Shown in pieces: positions 28,279 through 39,295 of a stretch of DNA of 64,000 nt. How positions within the stretch are numbered: the first letter of the stretch is position 1; each line of letters opens with the position of its first letter. The notes under the pieces were generated by a model, which was not told the origin of the DNA, searched no databases, and saw only the letters and a list, made by a program, of their open reading frames with translations. Where the stretch lies: NCBI GenBank assembly GCA_913030605.1, contig CAJWEZ010000001.1:1-64000 (forward strand). Reading direction: 5' to 3'. This DNA comes from an uncultured Spirochaeta sp. (GTDB taxonomy: Bacteria > Spirochaetota > Spirochaetia > DSM-27196 > Alkalispirochaetaceae). The position numbers and the translations under genes were made by a program.

Positions 28279-29237
28279 CGTTGTTCCGGGCGCTCGTCGG
28301 GCGCGTAGCCCAGGATATCCCGAACGACGTAGAGCGGCCGGTTTTTGGACTCGTCGTAGATCCGACCGATGTACTCGCCGATAATCCCGAGGATGAGCAG
28401 AATCATGCCGTTGAACACCAGCGTCAGGGACACGATGGAGGTCCAGCCGGGTACCGTTCGGTCGGTGAACAGACGTTGGTACAAGACCACAAACAGATAG
28501 ACGAACCCGGCGGCTGAGACGAGGGAGCCCAGAACCGTGGCGATCTTCAGCGGGACGTACGAGAAGGAGGTCACCGCGTCGAGCATGAAGTGAACCATCT
28601 TGCGGAGCGGGTACTTGGTCTGACCGGCGAACCGTCTGTCGCGGCGATACGGCACCTCTGTCTGGGAAAAGCCCAGCCAGCTGATCAGCCCGCGTACGAA
28701 ACGATTTCGCTCGCCGACGGTATTCATTGCATCGCAGACCGCACGATCCACGAGCCGGAAGTCCCCGACATCCACCGGGATCGCCACATTGGTGAGGCGC
28801 CGGAGGACCCGGTAGAACAGTCGCGCGCTGAGCTTTTTGAACACGGTTTCGCCCTGTCGCGAGGTGCGTTTCCCGTATACCACGTGGAACCCGTCGCGCC
28901 ATTTGGCGATCATGTGCGGAATCACCTCCGGCGGATCCTGGAGATCCGCGTCGATGACGACGATAGCGTCGCCCCGGGCGAAGTGCATCCCTGCGGTGAT
29001 GGCGATCTGGTGTCCGAAGTTTCGGGAAAACGTGATCACTCGCACGTTCGGGTCGCGCTCACTGAGCATCCTGAGTATCGACGGTGTGGCGTCGACGCTG
29101 CCATCGTCCACGAATACCAGCTCGTACGGCCCGTCGGCGGTGTCCATCACCGCCTTCAGCCGCCGGTGGCACTCACCGACGACCTCGTCCTCATTGAACA
29201 CCGGGACGATGACCGTGTAGCGCGGCGGGGACCTCAT
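28275..29237 (-). CDS. Glycosyltransferase family 2 (polyisoprenyl-phosphate sugar synthase-like)
   Basis: 'YTVIVPVFNEDEVVGECHRRLKAVMDTADGPYELVFVDDGSVDATPSILRML...VVIDADLQDPPEVIPHMIAKWRDGFHVVYGKR'; two C-terminal TMs. Confidence 0.9.
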   Translation of the reverse strand: MRSPPRYTVIVPVFNEDEVVGECHRRLKAVMDTADGPYELVFVDDGSVDATPSILRMLSERDPNVRVITFSRNFGHQIAITAGMHFARGDAIVVIDADLQDPPEVIPHMIAKWRDGFHVVYGKRTSRQGETVFKKLSARLFYRVLRRLTNVAIPVDVGDFRLVDRAVCDAMNTVGERNRFVRGLISWLGFSQTEVPYRRDRRFAGQTKYPLRKMVHFMLDAVTSFSYVPLKIATVLGSLVSAAGFVYLFVVLYQRLFTDRTVPGWTSIVSLTLVFNGMILLILGIIGEYIGRIYDESKNRPLYVVRDILGYAPDERPEQR

Positions 29238-31051
29238 CGGTCGGCCGTCCCCGGTCGGCAGTCGTACAACGTCAACCCCAAGAGCTCTCCGGGGCGTTTC
29301 CATTCCCGGTTGAGGACGATATCGCCGTGCTGTACGACCCACGCGGTAACCGGGGCGATGTAGGCGCTCTCGGCGGTTAGCAGAAAAAAGCGAATCGTTC
29401 CGTTTTCCACCAGCGCTTCGATGTCGTTGTAGTTGAGTATCGGGTCGATCCCCGCGAACCCACCCACGGCCATAATATCTCCGTCGGTGAGCAACATGAG
29501 GTTTGATCCTTCCGCGAGCGCCGATTCCACGCCAAGGAGAAACTCCTCGCCGTCCCGGGACGTGTTGAGGAAGGCGAGCAGCGGTTGGTACTCAGCCGGG
29601 TCGCGGTACGTGACACGAAAGTACTCCTCGGCCATCTTCATCTCCCTGAGGTCCGGTCGGGCGTACGGGATTCCCGGGTCACCGCCGTAGAGCAGGGGCG
29701 TCAAGGCCCACGAGAACGGAAGAATGGAAAGGGCAAGGAGGCCGGCGGCGTAGGCCGGCACGACCAGTCGCCCGGCCCGTCGCGTGATCAGGGCCAGCAG
29801 GATCGTCCCGGCAGCAACCACGGACACGACGACCATGGCGGTCGTCATGGGGCGGTTCCATTCGGCGAACGGCTGAGCCAGGCGCCATTGTGACACCATC
29901 GTCAGGAGGAGGATCGCCGGCGGAAACCACTTCAGAACGGTGTTCCCGCGGAGGGCGCCGACGGATGCCGCAACGCCGATTCCACCGAGCGCCGCAACCG
30001 CGGGACTCGCCATGGCGATGTAGTGGGTGTGAAAATAGCCGGTGTTGAACGAGAGATACAGGTAGAGGGTGACACACCAGGTGGCCCAGAACAGAAGGTC
30101 CCTCCGTTCCGCTGACTTCGCGACTCCCGCCGCGCTCACGACATACAAAAGTGTTCCAAGGACCGCAAACGGAAGAAGCCACCCGATCTGTCCACCGATC
30201 AGCGGGTTGAACAGCCGGAAGAATCCCGGTCGCCCGGTCTCAAAGTAGAGGTTGTGCCGTCCCGGGGCGGCGTCCTCCCGCGCCCGGTCCAGCCCGTTGT
30301 AGTGCACCATCAGGTCGACCGCGCTGTTGGTGGACGACCCACCGACGTACGGGCGCTGGTCATCCGGCGTCATATCCACGGCGACGGCCCAGGAAAACGA
30401 GACCGCCACGAGCACGGCGGTGACAAGAACGGCGTGCCCGATCTTCGTCGCCAGTGGCGGCCGGTGATACACCAGAAACACCAGGAAAAACGCGGGAAGG
30501 ACCACGTACGCCTGTGCCATCTTGATGTTAAACGCGACGCCCACGACGATGGCGGACAACAATACGTCCCGCAGCCTGCCGGAACCGATCCCTTTCATGA
30601 AAAGCCAGGTGGCTCCGAGTAGAACGGCGATCAGCATGGCGTCCATCGTGTTGTTCCGTGCCAGAGCGACCGATACCGGCGTGATCGCCAGCAGGAACGC
30701 CGCGGACAGGCCCGCGATGTCTCCGAACGTCTGCCGGACGAGAAGGTACATGAGGCATACCGACGCGATCCCGGCGAGGATGCTCGGGAGCATGACGGAG
30801 AATGTGTTGAGCCCAAAGGCGCGGATCACCAGCGCCTGTACCCAGAGCCCGACCGGCGGTTTGTCTACCGAGACAAAGCCCCGGGAGTCGAACGAACCGA
30901 AGAAGAAGTTTGACAGGCTGGAGGTCATGTTTCTGGCCGCGGCGGTGTAGTAGTGATTGCCGAGCCCGTCCTGGCGGATGTTCACCGTGTACAGCGCCGT
31001 GGCAAGGACGATGATCGCGGCGAGCACCACTCGCCGGGTGTGGGTGGACAT
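29234..31051 (-). CDS. ArnT/PMT-like glycosyltransferase family 39 membrane protein
   Basis: 605 aa; 'AAIIVLATALYTVNIRQDGLGNHYYTAAARNMTSSLSNFFFGSFDSRGFVSVDKPPVGLWVQALVIRAFGLNTFSVMLPSILAG'. Confidence 0.85.
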   Translation of the reverse strand: MSTHTRRVVLAAIIVLATALYTVNIRQDGLGNHYYTAAARNMTSSLSNFFFGSFDSRGFVSVDKPPVGLWVQALVIRAFGLNTFSVMLPSILAGIASVCLMYLLVRQTFGDIAGLSAAFLLAITPVSVALARNNTMDAMLIAVLLGATWLFMKGIGSGRLRDVLLSAIVVGVAFNIKMAQAYVVLPAFFLVFLVYHRPPLATKIGHAVLVTAVLVAVSFSWAVAVDMTPDDQRPYVGGSSTNSAVDLMVHYNGLDRAREDAAPGRHNLYFETGRPGFFRLFNPLIGGQIGWLLPFAVLGTLLYVVSAAGVAKSAERRDLLFWATWCVTLYLYLSFNTGYFHTHYIAMASPAVAALGGIGVAASVGALRGNTVLKWFPPAILLLTMVSQWRLAQPFAEWNRPMTTAMVVVSVVAAGTILLALITRRAGRLVVPAYAAGLLALSILPFSWALTPLLYGGDPGIPYARPDLREMKMAEEYFRVTYRDPAEYQPLLAFLNTSRDGEEFLLGVESALAEGSNLMLLTDGDIMAVGGFAGIDPILNYNDIEALVENGTIRFFLLTAESAYIAPVTAWVVQHGDIVLNREWKRPGELLGLTLYDCRPGTADR

Positions 31052-31214
31052 GCCGGTACCCCGCCTTACGTGCGGTCGACGGGTGATCGGGCGTTGTGTG
31101 TCTCTTGGCTGATCAGCAGGGTCACCCTACCGAGCGCGGGTTTGAGTCTGAATGTATTGTACGGTCAGTTCGGCACCCGCGCCAGTGGCACCTGCGCCCG
31201 GCGGACGCCTGTGG

Positions 31215-31481
31215 CTACCGCTCGTCCCGCCGTGGCTCCACGGTCACGGTGCACCGATTGTCCCGGAAGGACAGCAACCCGCTCTCGATCGGCAGGACGT
31301 GTTCCTGACCGATCGCGTCGCGGAACCGGACCTCGGAGTTCTGCTGCAGCGCTCCCAGAAACGGCTCGTGCCGCGCCTCGAACCCGATCTCGCCGGTGGG
31401 CGTGGACACCCGACAGGAGCGCGCCTCGTCGTCGAAGTGAACCGTCGTTGCCGATACAATCGTCAGCACAAAGGTTTGCAT
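31215..31481 (-). CDS. atpC: F1Fo ATP synthase epsilon subunit (short, N-terminal beta-domain only)
   Basis: 88 aa from ATG 31481: MQTFVLTIVSATTVHFDDEARSCRVSTPTGEIGFEARHEPFLGALQ...; position downstream of atpD. Confidence 0.8.
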   Translation of the reverse strand: MQTFVLTIVSATTVHFDDEARSCRVSTPTGEIGFEARHEPFLGALQQNSEVRFRDAIGQEHVLPIESGLLSFRDNRCTVTVEPRRDER

Positions 31482-31482
31482 A

Positions 31483-33773
<2,291 letters not shown>

Positions 33774-33784
33774 CGCGTCGTTCC

Positions 33785-34249
33785 CTATTTCCCCGTCAGT
33801 TCCTTGATCCGGAGAATCAGATCTCTCAGGTCCTGAGCCGACCGGGCCGCCATCCAGGACTCCTCAAAGGATGGATGGTTCACGATGAGCGCGAGCGTGG
33901 ACAGGACGACGAGATGGAAGTGGCGCTGGTCGATCGAGCCGGCCAGAAAGAACAGCGCGTGTACCTCCGGAGCCGCCTCGGTGAACGCCACACCGTGTTT
34001 GGATCGGACGATGAGCATCTCGAACTCGTTTTTCCCCGGCGTGACGATGTGGGGCAGTGCGAAAAAGGGTTTGAGCGCCGTGGAACTGGACTGCTCCCGG
34101 GCGATCAGTTTCTCGTACATCTCCTTCGTGCTCAGTCCATCGAAACTCTTCGCCATTCGTTTTGCGGCAAACCTGAACACCGGTTCCATCCTCGTGGACT
34201 TGTCGTAGTCGATGATCTCGCAGTTCGTCACCAGGGTTCGGAAGCGATC
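33785..34249 (-). other. PTS EIIA type-2-like domain within the atpA ORF (putative phospho-His642, codon 34051-34049)
   Basis: [144 protein letters not shown] matches the pattern ...LxxREx...STxxxxxxALPHxxxx...VALVFLLA......HLxxLxxLAxLLxxxxF... of EIIA-Fru/Ntr. Confidence 0.85.
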
Positions 34250-35974
34250 CTCCTCGAGGGCATCGTTTCCCGTGATGATCTGCTCGAGCTCCTTCTCGAG
34301 CGACGGGGACGACAGCTCCCGGGAGGTGACGCGCTCCACGAGCGAGAGCATATCCCGGTTGATCCGGGACGATTTCTGACTGAGCGCCATCGCCAGATTG
34401 ACGGTGTAACCGGAGTCGATGCCGTCCTCCACGGAATCGGGCCGAAACCGCTCCTCGAAGGCGTCGAAGAGCGCGTTCAGCTCGTCTTCCACCTCGTCGG
34501 TGATGCTGCCGGCGGCGCGCAGCGTCTCCAGTACGCCCTGTCCCTCGCTGTCGATGTAGTCAAACAGCTCGCGCTGGTAGTGTAGGAGCTTGGCCGTCGG
34601 GTATTTGTCGAGGCGGCCGGATACGCCGGCTTTCAGGATCAAGACCTGCTTGAGGACGTCGATCGGCGAGTACTGCGGTTGCTTGAGGATCTCGGTCAGC
34701 CGTTCGCCGCGGTCGAGTTGTTTCTTCGTCGCCGCATCCAGGTCGGAGGAGAACTGCATGAACGCCGCCAGCTCGCGGAACTGCGCAAGATCGATGCGCA
34801 GGGAACTTGCCGTCTGCTTCATCGCCTTGATCTGGGCGTCACCACCGACGCGGGATACGGAAATCCCCACGTTGATCGCCGGTCGGAGCCCGGAGTTGAA
34901 CAGGTCTGCCTCGAGGAAGATCTGGCCGTCGGTGATCGATATGGTGTTGGTAGGAATGTAGGCGGAGACGTCGCCCTCCTGCGTCTCGACGATCGGAAGG
35001 GCCGTCAGCGATCCCCCGCCTTCGGCGTCGCTCATCTTCGCGGCGCGTTCCAGGAGTCGGGAGTGCAGGTAGAAGATATCTCCCGGGTAGGCCTCCCGCC
35101 CGGGGGAGCGACGCATGAGCAGGGACAGTTCGCGGTACGCCTGGGAATGCTTGGTCAGGTCGTCGAACACGACCAGGGCGTGTTCTCCCCGATCCCGAAA
35201 GTACTCCGCCATGGCGGTCGCCGAATACGGCGCCAGGTACTGCAGCGCCGCGGGATCGGAGGCGGTGGCGGCGACGACTGTCGTATACTCCATCACCCCG
35301 AACCGTTTGAGCGTCTCGATCAGCTGCACGACCGACGAGCGCTTCTGCCCGATGGCCACGTAGAAGCAGCGCACCGGCCCGTCCTGTTGATCCTGCTTCT
35401 GGTTGATGATCGTATCGATGGCGATGGTGGTCTTGCCGGTGCGACGGTCGCCGATGATCAGTTCGCGTTGACCGCGTCCGATCGGGATCATGGCGTCGAT
35501 CGCCTTGATCCCCGTCTGAAGGGGCTGGACCACGTTCTGGCGGTCGATGATACCGGGGCCCTTGCGCTCAACCCGGGAGAACGTGTCGGCAGCTATGGGG
35601 CCCTGGGCATCGATCGGGTTCCCGAGCGGATCAACCACCCTGCCCAGGAGGCTCTCGCCCACCGGGACCTCTGCCACGCGGTTGGTTCTCCTGACCACAC
35701 AGCCTTCCCTGACCCGTTCGTAGTCCGAAAAAAGAATGATGCCGACCGTCTGTTCCTCGAGGTTCATGACCATACCGGTGACAGGCGTATCACCGGAGAC
35801 ATCAACTTCGACGAGCTCGCCGGACATAATGTTGTCGAGCCCCCAGACCTGGGCGATACCGTCGCCGGCCTGGATGACCCGACCGACCTCCATTTCGCCG
35901 GTTTCGGGTTCGAATCCGGATATTCGCTTTCTGAGGAGATCGAGGATCTCGTCAGGCTTGATTTCGTCTCTCAT
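33785..35974 (-). CDS. atpA: F1Fo ATP synthase alpha subunit with C-terminal PTS EIIA type-2 (PtsN-like) domain fusion
   Basis: 729-aa single ORF; residues ~1-513 canonical alpha ([15 protein letters not shown]; '[44 protein letters not shown]'); residues ~576-729 EIIA-2-like. Confidence 0.95.
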   Translation of the reverse strand: MRDEIKPDEILDLLRKRISGFEPETGEMEVGRVIQAGDGIAQVWGLDNIMSGELVEVDVSGDTPVTGMVMNLEEQTVGIILFSDYERVREGCVVRRTNRVAEVPVGESLLGRVVDPLGNPIDAQGPIAADTFSRVERKGPGIIDRQNVVQPLQTGIKAIDAMIPIGRGQRELIIGDRRTGKTTIAIDTIINQKQDQQDGPVRCFYVAIGQKRSSVVQLIETLKRFGVMEYTTVVAATASDPAALQYLAPYSATAMAEYFRDRGEHALVVFDDLTKHSQAYRELSLLMRRSPGREAYPGDIFYLHSRLLERAAKMSDAEGGGSLTALPIVETQEGDVSAYIPTNTISITDGQIFLEADLFNSGLRPAINVGISVSRVGGDAQIKAMKQTASSLRIDLAQFRELAAFMQFSSDLDAATKKQLDRGERLTEILKQPQYSPIDVLKQVLILKAGVSGRLDKYPTAKLLHYQRELFDYIDSEGQGVLETLRAAGSITDEVEDELNALFDAFEERFRPDSVEDGIDSGYTVNLAMALSQKSSRINRDMLSLVERVTSRELSSPSLEKELEQIITGNDALEEDRFRTLVTNCEIIDYDKSTRMEPVFRFAAKRMAKSFDGLSTKEMYEKLIAREQSSSTALKPFFALPHIVTPGKNEFEMLIVRSKHGVAFTEAAPEVHALFFLAGSIDQRHFHLVVLSTLALIVNHPSFEESWMAARSAQDLRDLILRIKELTGK

Positions 35975-35990
35975 AACACACCCTGCGGCT

Positions 35991-36536
35991 TCACGCCGTC
36001 TCGATCCACGCGCGCATGCGCTTCAACCTGAATGCAGCCGACAGATCGATCAATCGGGAATCCCAGCTGATCCGCACGCCTCCGAGAATCTCCGGCGTCA
36101 CGGCCGTCTCCATCCGCACGCGCTTTCCGGTCCGTCGTTCCATCGACGCCCGCACCTGTTCGACGATCTCCGAAGCAGGCTCCCGCGCGGTTTCCAGGAG
36201 CACACGGACCGTTCCCTCGGACCGATCGCTCACCGTACGATACGCCGCCGGCAGGAACGGAAGAATGCCGATGCGTCCGTTGCGTATCGCCACGGCCACC
36301 GTCCTGCCGGTCAGGTCGCCCAGATAGGGGAGCAGGGCAATCTCCGCGAACTCACGTTCGGACGCGCTGCTGTCCCGTTTCCGCTGCCGCAGACAGTAGC
36401 GCCGCAGCTCCGGAATCTCCGAGAACAGGCGCCGCAGGACCGCCATGTCTTCGACCACCTGGTCCGAACGGTCTTGCTCCCGGGCGAGGTCGTACAGCGC
36501 GCGAGCGTAGCGGAACGCAACTCCGGTATCGATCAT
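35991..36536 (-). CDS. atpH: F1Fo ATP synthase delta subunit
   Basis: 181 aa; '[45 protein letters not shown]' and '[37 protein letters not shown]'. Confidence 0.9.
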   Translation of the reverse strand: MIDTGVAFRYARALYDLAREQDRSDQVVEDMAVLRRLFSEIPELRRYCLRQRKRDSSASEREFAEIALLPYLGDLTGRTVAVAIRNGRIGILPFLPAAYRTVSDRSEGTVRVLLETAREPASEIVEQVRASMERRTGKRVRMETAVTPEILGGVRISWDSRLIDLSAAFRLKRMRAWIETA

Positions 36537-37015
36537 AGGTTTTTGACGAGCTCCCGGACCCAGTCGCGGTCATCCTCAGAGGTGAACGACCGGCCGATGA
36601 CCTGTTCGGAGGTCGCGCAGACGAGCTCCGCGATCTCTGCGCGTATCGCTTCCACCGCCTGCGTCCGTTCCTCATCGATGCGCGCTACCGCCCGGGCATG
36701 AAGCTCCTGGACTTCCGCGTCAGCCTGTTCCAGCAGTTTCCGCCGGAGTTCCTCGGCTTCGGCCCTGGTTCGACGTAGAATCTCGTCGCCTTCCTCCCGA
36801 GACCGTCGCAGAATTTCCGTGTGTTCCCGCTCAATATCGGCGAGACGCTGTTCCACCCTGTCGGCGTTGTCGACGGCCTCCCGGATCTTCTTTTCCCGGG
36901 CGTCGATGGAATCGAACAGGCCGGGAAACACGAACTTTCCGAGCAGCACGAGCAGGACTCCAAACGTTATCCAGGTCCAGAGGATCAGTCCGGGGTCCAG
37001 TTTGAATAGATCCAA
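36533..37015 (-). CDS. atpF: F1Fo ATP synthase b subunit
   Basis: 160 aa; 'FKLDPGLILWTWITFGVLLVLLGKFVFPGLFDSIDAREKKIREAVDNADRVEQRLADIE'. Confidence 0.92.
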   Translation of the reverse strand: MDLFKLDPGLILWTWITFGVLLVLLGKFVFPGLFDSIDAREKKIREAVDNADRVEQRLADIEREHTEILRRSREEGDEILRRTRAEAEELRRKLLEQADAEVQELHARAVARIDEERTQAVEAIRAEIAELVCATSEQVIGRSFTSEDDRDWVRELVKNL

Positions 37016-37036
37016 AAGAATCCCCCTCGCTCGCCG

Positions 37037-37267
37037 TCACCCTGAGAAGATCACCAGCAAGGCGATGATCGCGCTGAAGAACGCCAGTCCTTCGATCAGC
37101 GCCGCCATCAGAATCATGTTGGTGCGGATGTCTTTCTTTTCCTCAGGCTGTCGGGCGATCGCTTCCATCGCCTTCGCGCCGATCAGTCCAATTCCGATAC
37201 CACCGCCGGCCGCGCCGATACCGGCACCGATCACTGCGATGGCATGGGAAAGCATCGTCAAATCCAT
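37037..37267 (-). CDS. atpE: F1Fo ATP synthase c subunit
   Basis: MDLTMLSHAIAVIGAGIGAAGGGIGIGLIGAKAMEAIARQPEEKKDIRTNMILMAALIEGLAFFSAIIALLVIFSG; two-helix proteolipid with conserved Glu. Confidence 0.95.
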   Translation of the reverse strand: MDLTMLSHAIAVIGAGIGAAGGGIGIGLIGAKAMEAIARQPEEKKDIRTNMILMAALIEGLAFFSAIIALLVIFSG

Positions 37268-37286
37268 AGACTCTCCTTCATAGCGG

Positions 37287-38126
37287 TCATTCTTCCCCGT
37301 GGACGCTGCTCGCCTGGGCAATGAAGATGCAGCTGAGCAGTGTAAACACGAGGGCCTGAATCAGGGCCACCAGTACTTCCAAAAGATATGTGAACAACGC
37401 GAACGGAATGGACACGACCGCGAAGAACGGGCTGAGTACGAAAATCAGAGCGATGAACGACAGGATGGCCAGGTGGCCCGCGAACATGTTCGCGAAAATC
37501 CGCAGCGAGAGAACGATCGCCTTGATAAAGAACCCGAGAAACTCGAGGAGGGCCACGAAGAGCCCGATCGGGAGTGCCGTGTCCTCGGGATAGAAGTTTC
37601 GAAAGAACCGGCCAATCCCGATCTCCCTGATCCCGACCACAATCATGAGTGCGAACACCATGAGCGCCATGGCGGAGGTCACGTTGATATTTCCCGTGGC
37701 CGTTTTGAACGCAGGAATCAGGCCGAGGAAATTCACGACGAGGAGGAACAGAAACAACGTCGAAAAGAACGAAAGCCACCGGCGGCCGCGCTCGGGCCCC
37801 ATAATCGGGTACACGATGTCGTCGCGGACGAAGAGCAGTACCGATTCCAGGGCGATCGCCGTTTTCCTGGGTCGCACCGTCGGTGTGCGAAACACGATCG
37901 CGTAAACGGTGTAGATCAGTACGACCGAAAGAATCAGCATGAACTGGTGCACCGTCATCCCCGCGGGGAGGTTGATCACGGGGAGAAAGGGAAACAGCTC
38001 GATCGTGCGGCCGTTCTCAATGTGCGAAAAGAGGGCGTCGGAGATACTGGATTCGTGCGCCTGGGCAAACAGGACGCGGGGTGCGGCGAGGAACAGGATG
38101 AGAAAAACGGATGTCCTAGGCTTCAT
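37287..38126 (-). CDS. atpB: F1Fo ATP synthase a subunit
   Basis: 279 aa; 'LGFFIKAIVLSLRIFANMFAGHLAILSFIALIF' (essential Arg); N-terminal signal-peptide-like segment. Confidence 0.95.
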   Translation of the reverse strand: MKPRTSVFLILFLAAPRVLFAQAHESSISDALFSHIENGRTIELFPFLPVINLPAGMTVHQFMLILSVVLIYTVYAIVFRTPTVRPRKTAIALESVLLFVRDDIVYPIMGPERGRRWLSFFSTLFLFLLVVNFLGLIPAFKTATGNINVTSAMALMVFALMIVVGIREIGIGRFFRNFYPEDTALPIGLFVALLEFLGFFIKAIVLSLRIFANMFAGHLAILSFIALIFVLSPFFAVVSIPFALFTYLLEVLVALIQALVFTLLSCIFIAQASSVHGEE

Positions 38127-38235
38127 GCGGCATGACCAGACTCATCGCACCGAAAATCTTAGTACAATCGGCAACCCGTGTACACACAACGTGACGAACT
38201 CGAACGCGGAGCGCGCGGTGTGATAGCCTTCCGGC

Positions 38236-38967
38236 ATGGACACGCGCCGCTCAACCCCCGTCAGACACAATACCATTCCTCCGGAAGCCTGCTCGACGGA
38301 CCTGCGCCGCCGACTGCTCCGTGAGAGCCCCTTTTTTGCGGACCTCACGGGAGGAGATATCGACCGCGTCAACGCGCGGTTCAACGACGTCGGCTACGAG
38401 CCCGGACGGGCGATCATCAGGGAAGGAGATCCGGCGACGCGATTGGGTATCGTCGCCGCCGGCGTGGTGAAGCTGTTCAACTACGGTGACAGCGGCAACC
38501 TCGTCCTCATTGACGTTCTGGGACCGGGGGACCATTTCGGATCGATCGCCGGTTTCGGCCCCGATACGTACCAGGAATCGGCGCAGGCCAGCGATCTCGT
38601 GTGCGCGCTCCAGATCGACGCATCGGTCTTCCGTACCCTGCTGGAGACGATTCCCGCGATCGCGGTTCGTGCCGTAGAGGTTCTGTCCAACCGACTCCGC
38701 CTGTCGCACGAGCTGGTCCGGCAGCTTGGGGCTCACAACGCCGAGTCGCGGGTGGCCTACGTCCTGAAGCGCCTCGCCACCCGGTTCGGGAGGTCCTGGG
38801 AGCACATGACGCTGATCGACGTGTCTCTCAGCCGGGAGGAAATCGCCGCGATGGCGGGGATTCAGACCGAGACGTGCAGCCGCATCCTCAGCGCCATGCG
38901 GCGCGACGGGATTGTGGAGGCGGGGCGCGGCTGGGTGGCCGTGCGGGATCCTGCGCGGCTGGAATAG
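38236..38967 (+). CDS. Crp/Fnr family transcriptional regulator
   Basis: 243 aa; cNMP-binding-like 'GRAIIREGDPATRLGIVAAGVVKLFNYGDSGNLVLIDVLGPGDHFGSIA' plus HTH 'SREEIAAMAGIQTETCSRILSAMRRDGIV'. Confidence 0.9.
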   Translation: MDTRRSTPVRHNTIPPEACSTDLRRRLLRESPFFADLTGGDIDRVNARFNDVGYEPGRAIIREGDPATRLGIVAAGVVKLFNYGDSGNLVLIDVLGPGDHFGSIAGFGPDTYQESAQASDLVCALQIDASVFRTLLETIPAIAVRAVEVLSNRLRLSHELVRQLGAHNAESRVAYVLKRLATRFGRSWEHMTLIDVSLSREEIAAMAGIQTETCSRILSAMRRDGIVEAGRGWVAVRDPARLE

Positions 38968-39079
38968 CCCCTTCGAACCACAGGTCCGGCGATTCGCCTG
39001 CGCTTGTTTGACGCAGATCATGGTTGGCGTTCTCCCCGCCCGCTATCGTTTCCCCATCAGATTCGATAGGAGGAACACC

Positions 39080-39295
39080 ATGAACACAACACTGAGAAGC
39101 CAGGAACTCTCGTGCCCCTCGTGCGTCGCCAAAATCGAGAAGTCACTCACAGCACTCGATGGTGTCACCGAGGCCCGCGTTCACTTCACCACCGGCAGGA
39201 TCGTCGTTGAGCACGACCCGGACCTGACCGACCGGACGGAACTGGTCGCCGCGGTCCGCCGTGCCGGCTACGAGTCGAGGGTGGTCCAGCGATGA
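39080..39295 (+). CDS. Heavy-metal-associated (HMA) domain protein
   Basis: 71 aa; MNTTLRSQELSCPSCVAKIEKSLTALDGVTEARVHFTTGRIVVEHD; CxxC motif; RBS taggagg; overlaps P-type ATPase. Confidence 0.9.
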   Translation: MNTTLRSQELSCPSCVAKIEKSLTALDGVTEARVHFTTGRIVVEHDPDLTDRTELVAAVRRAGYESRVVQR

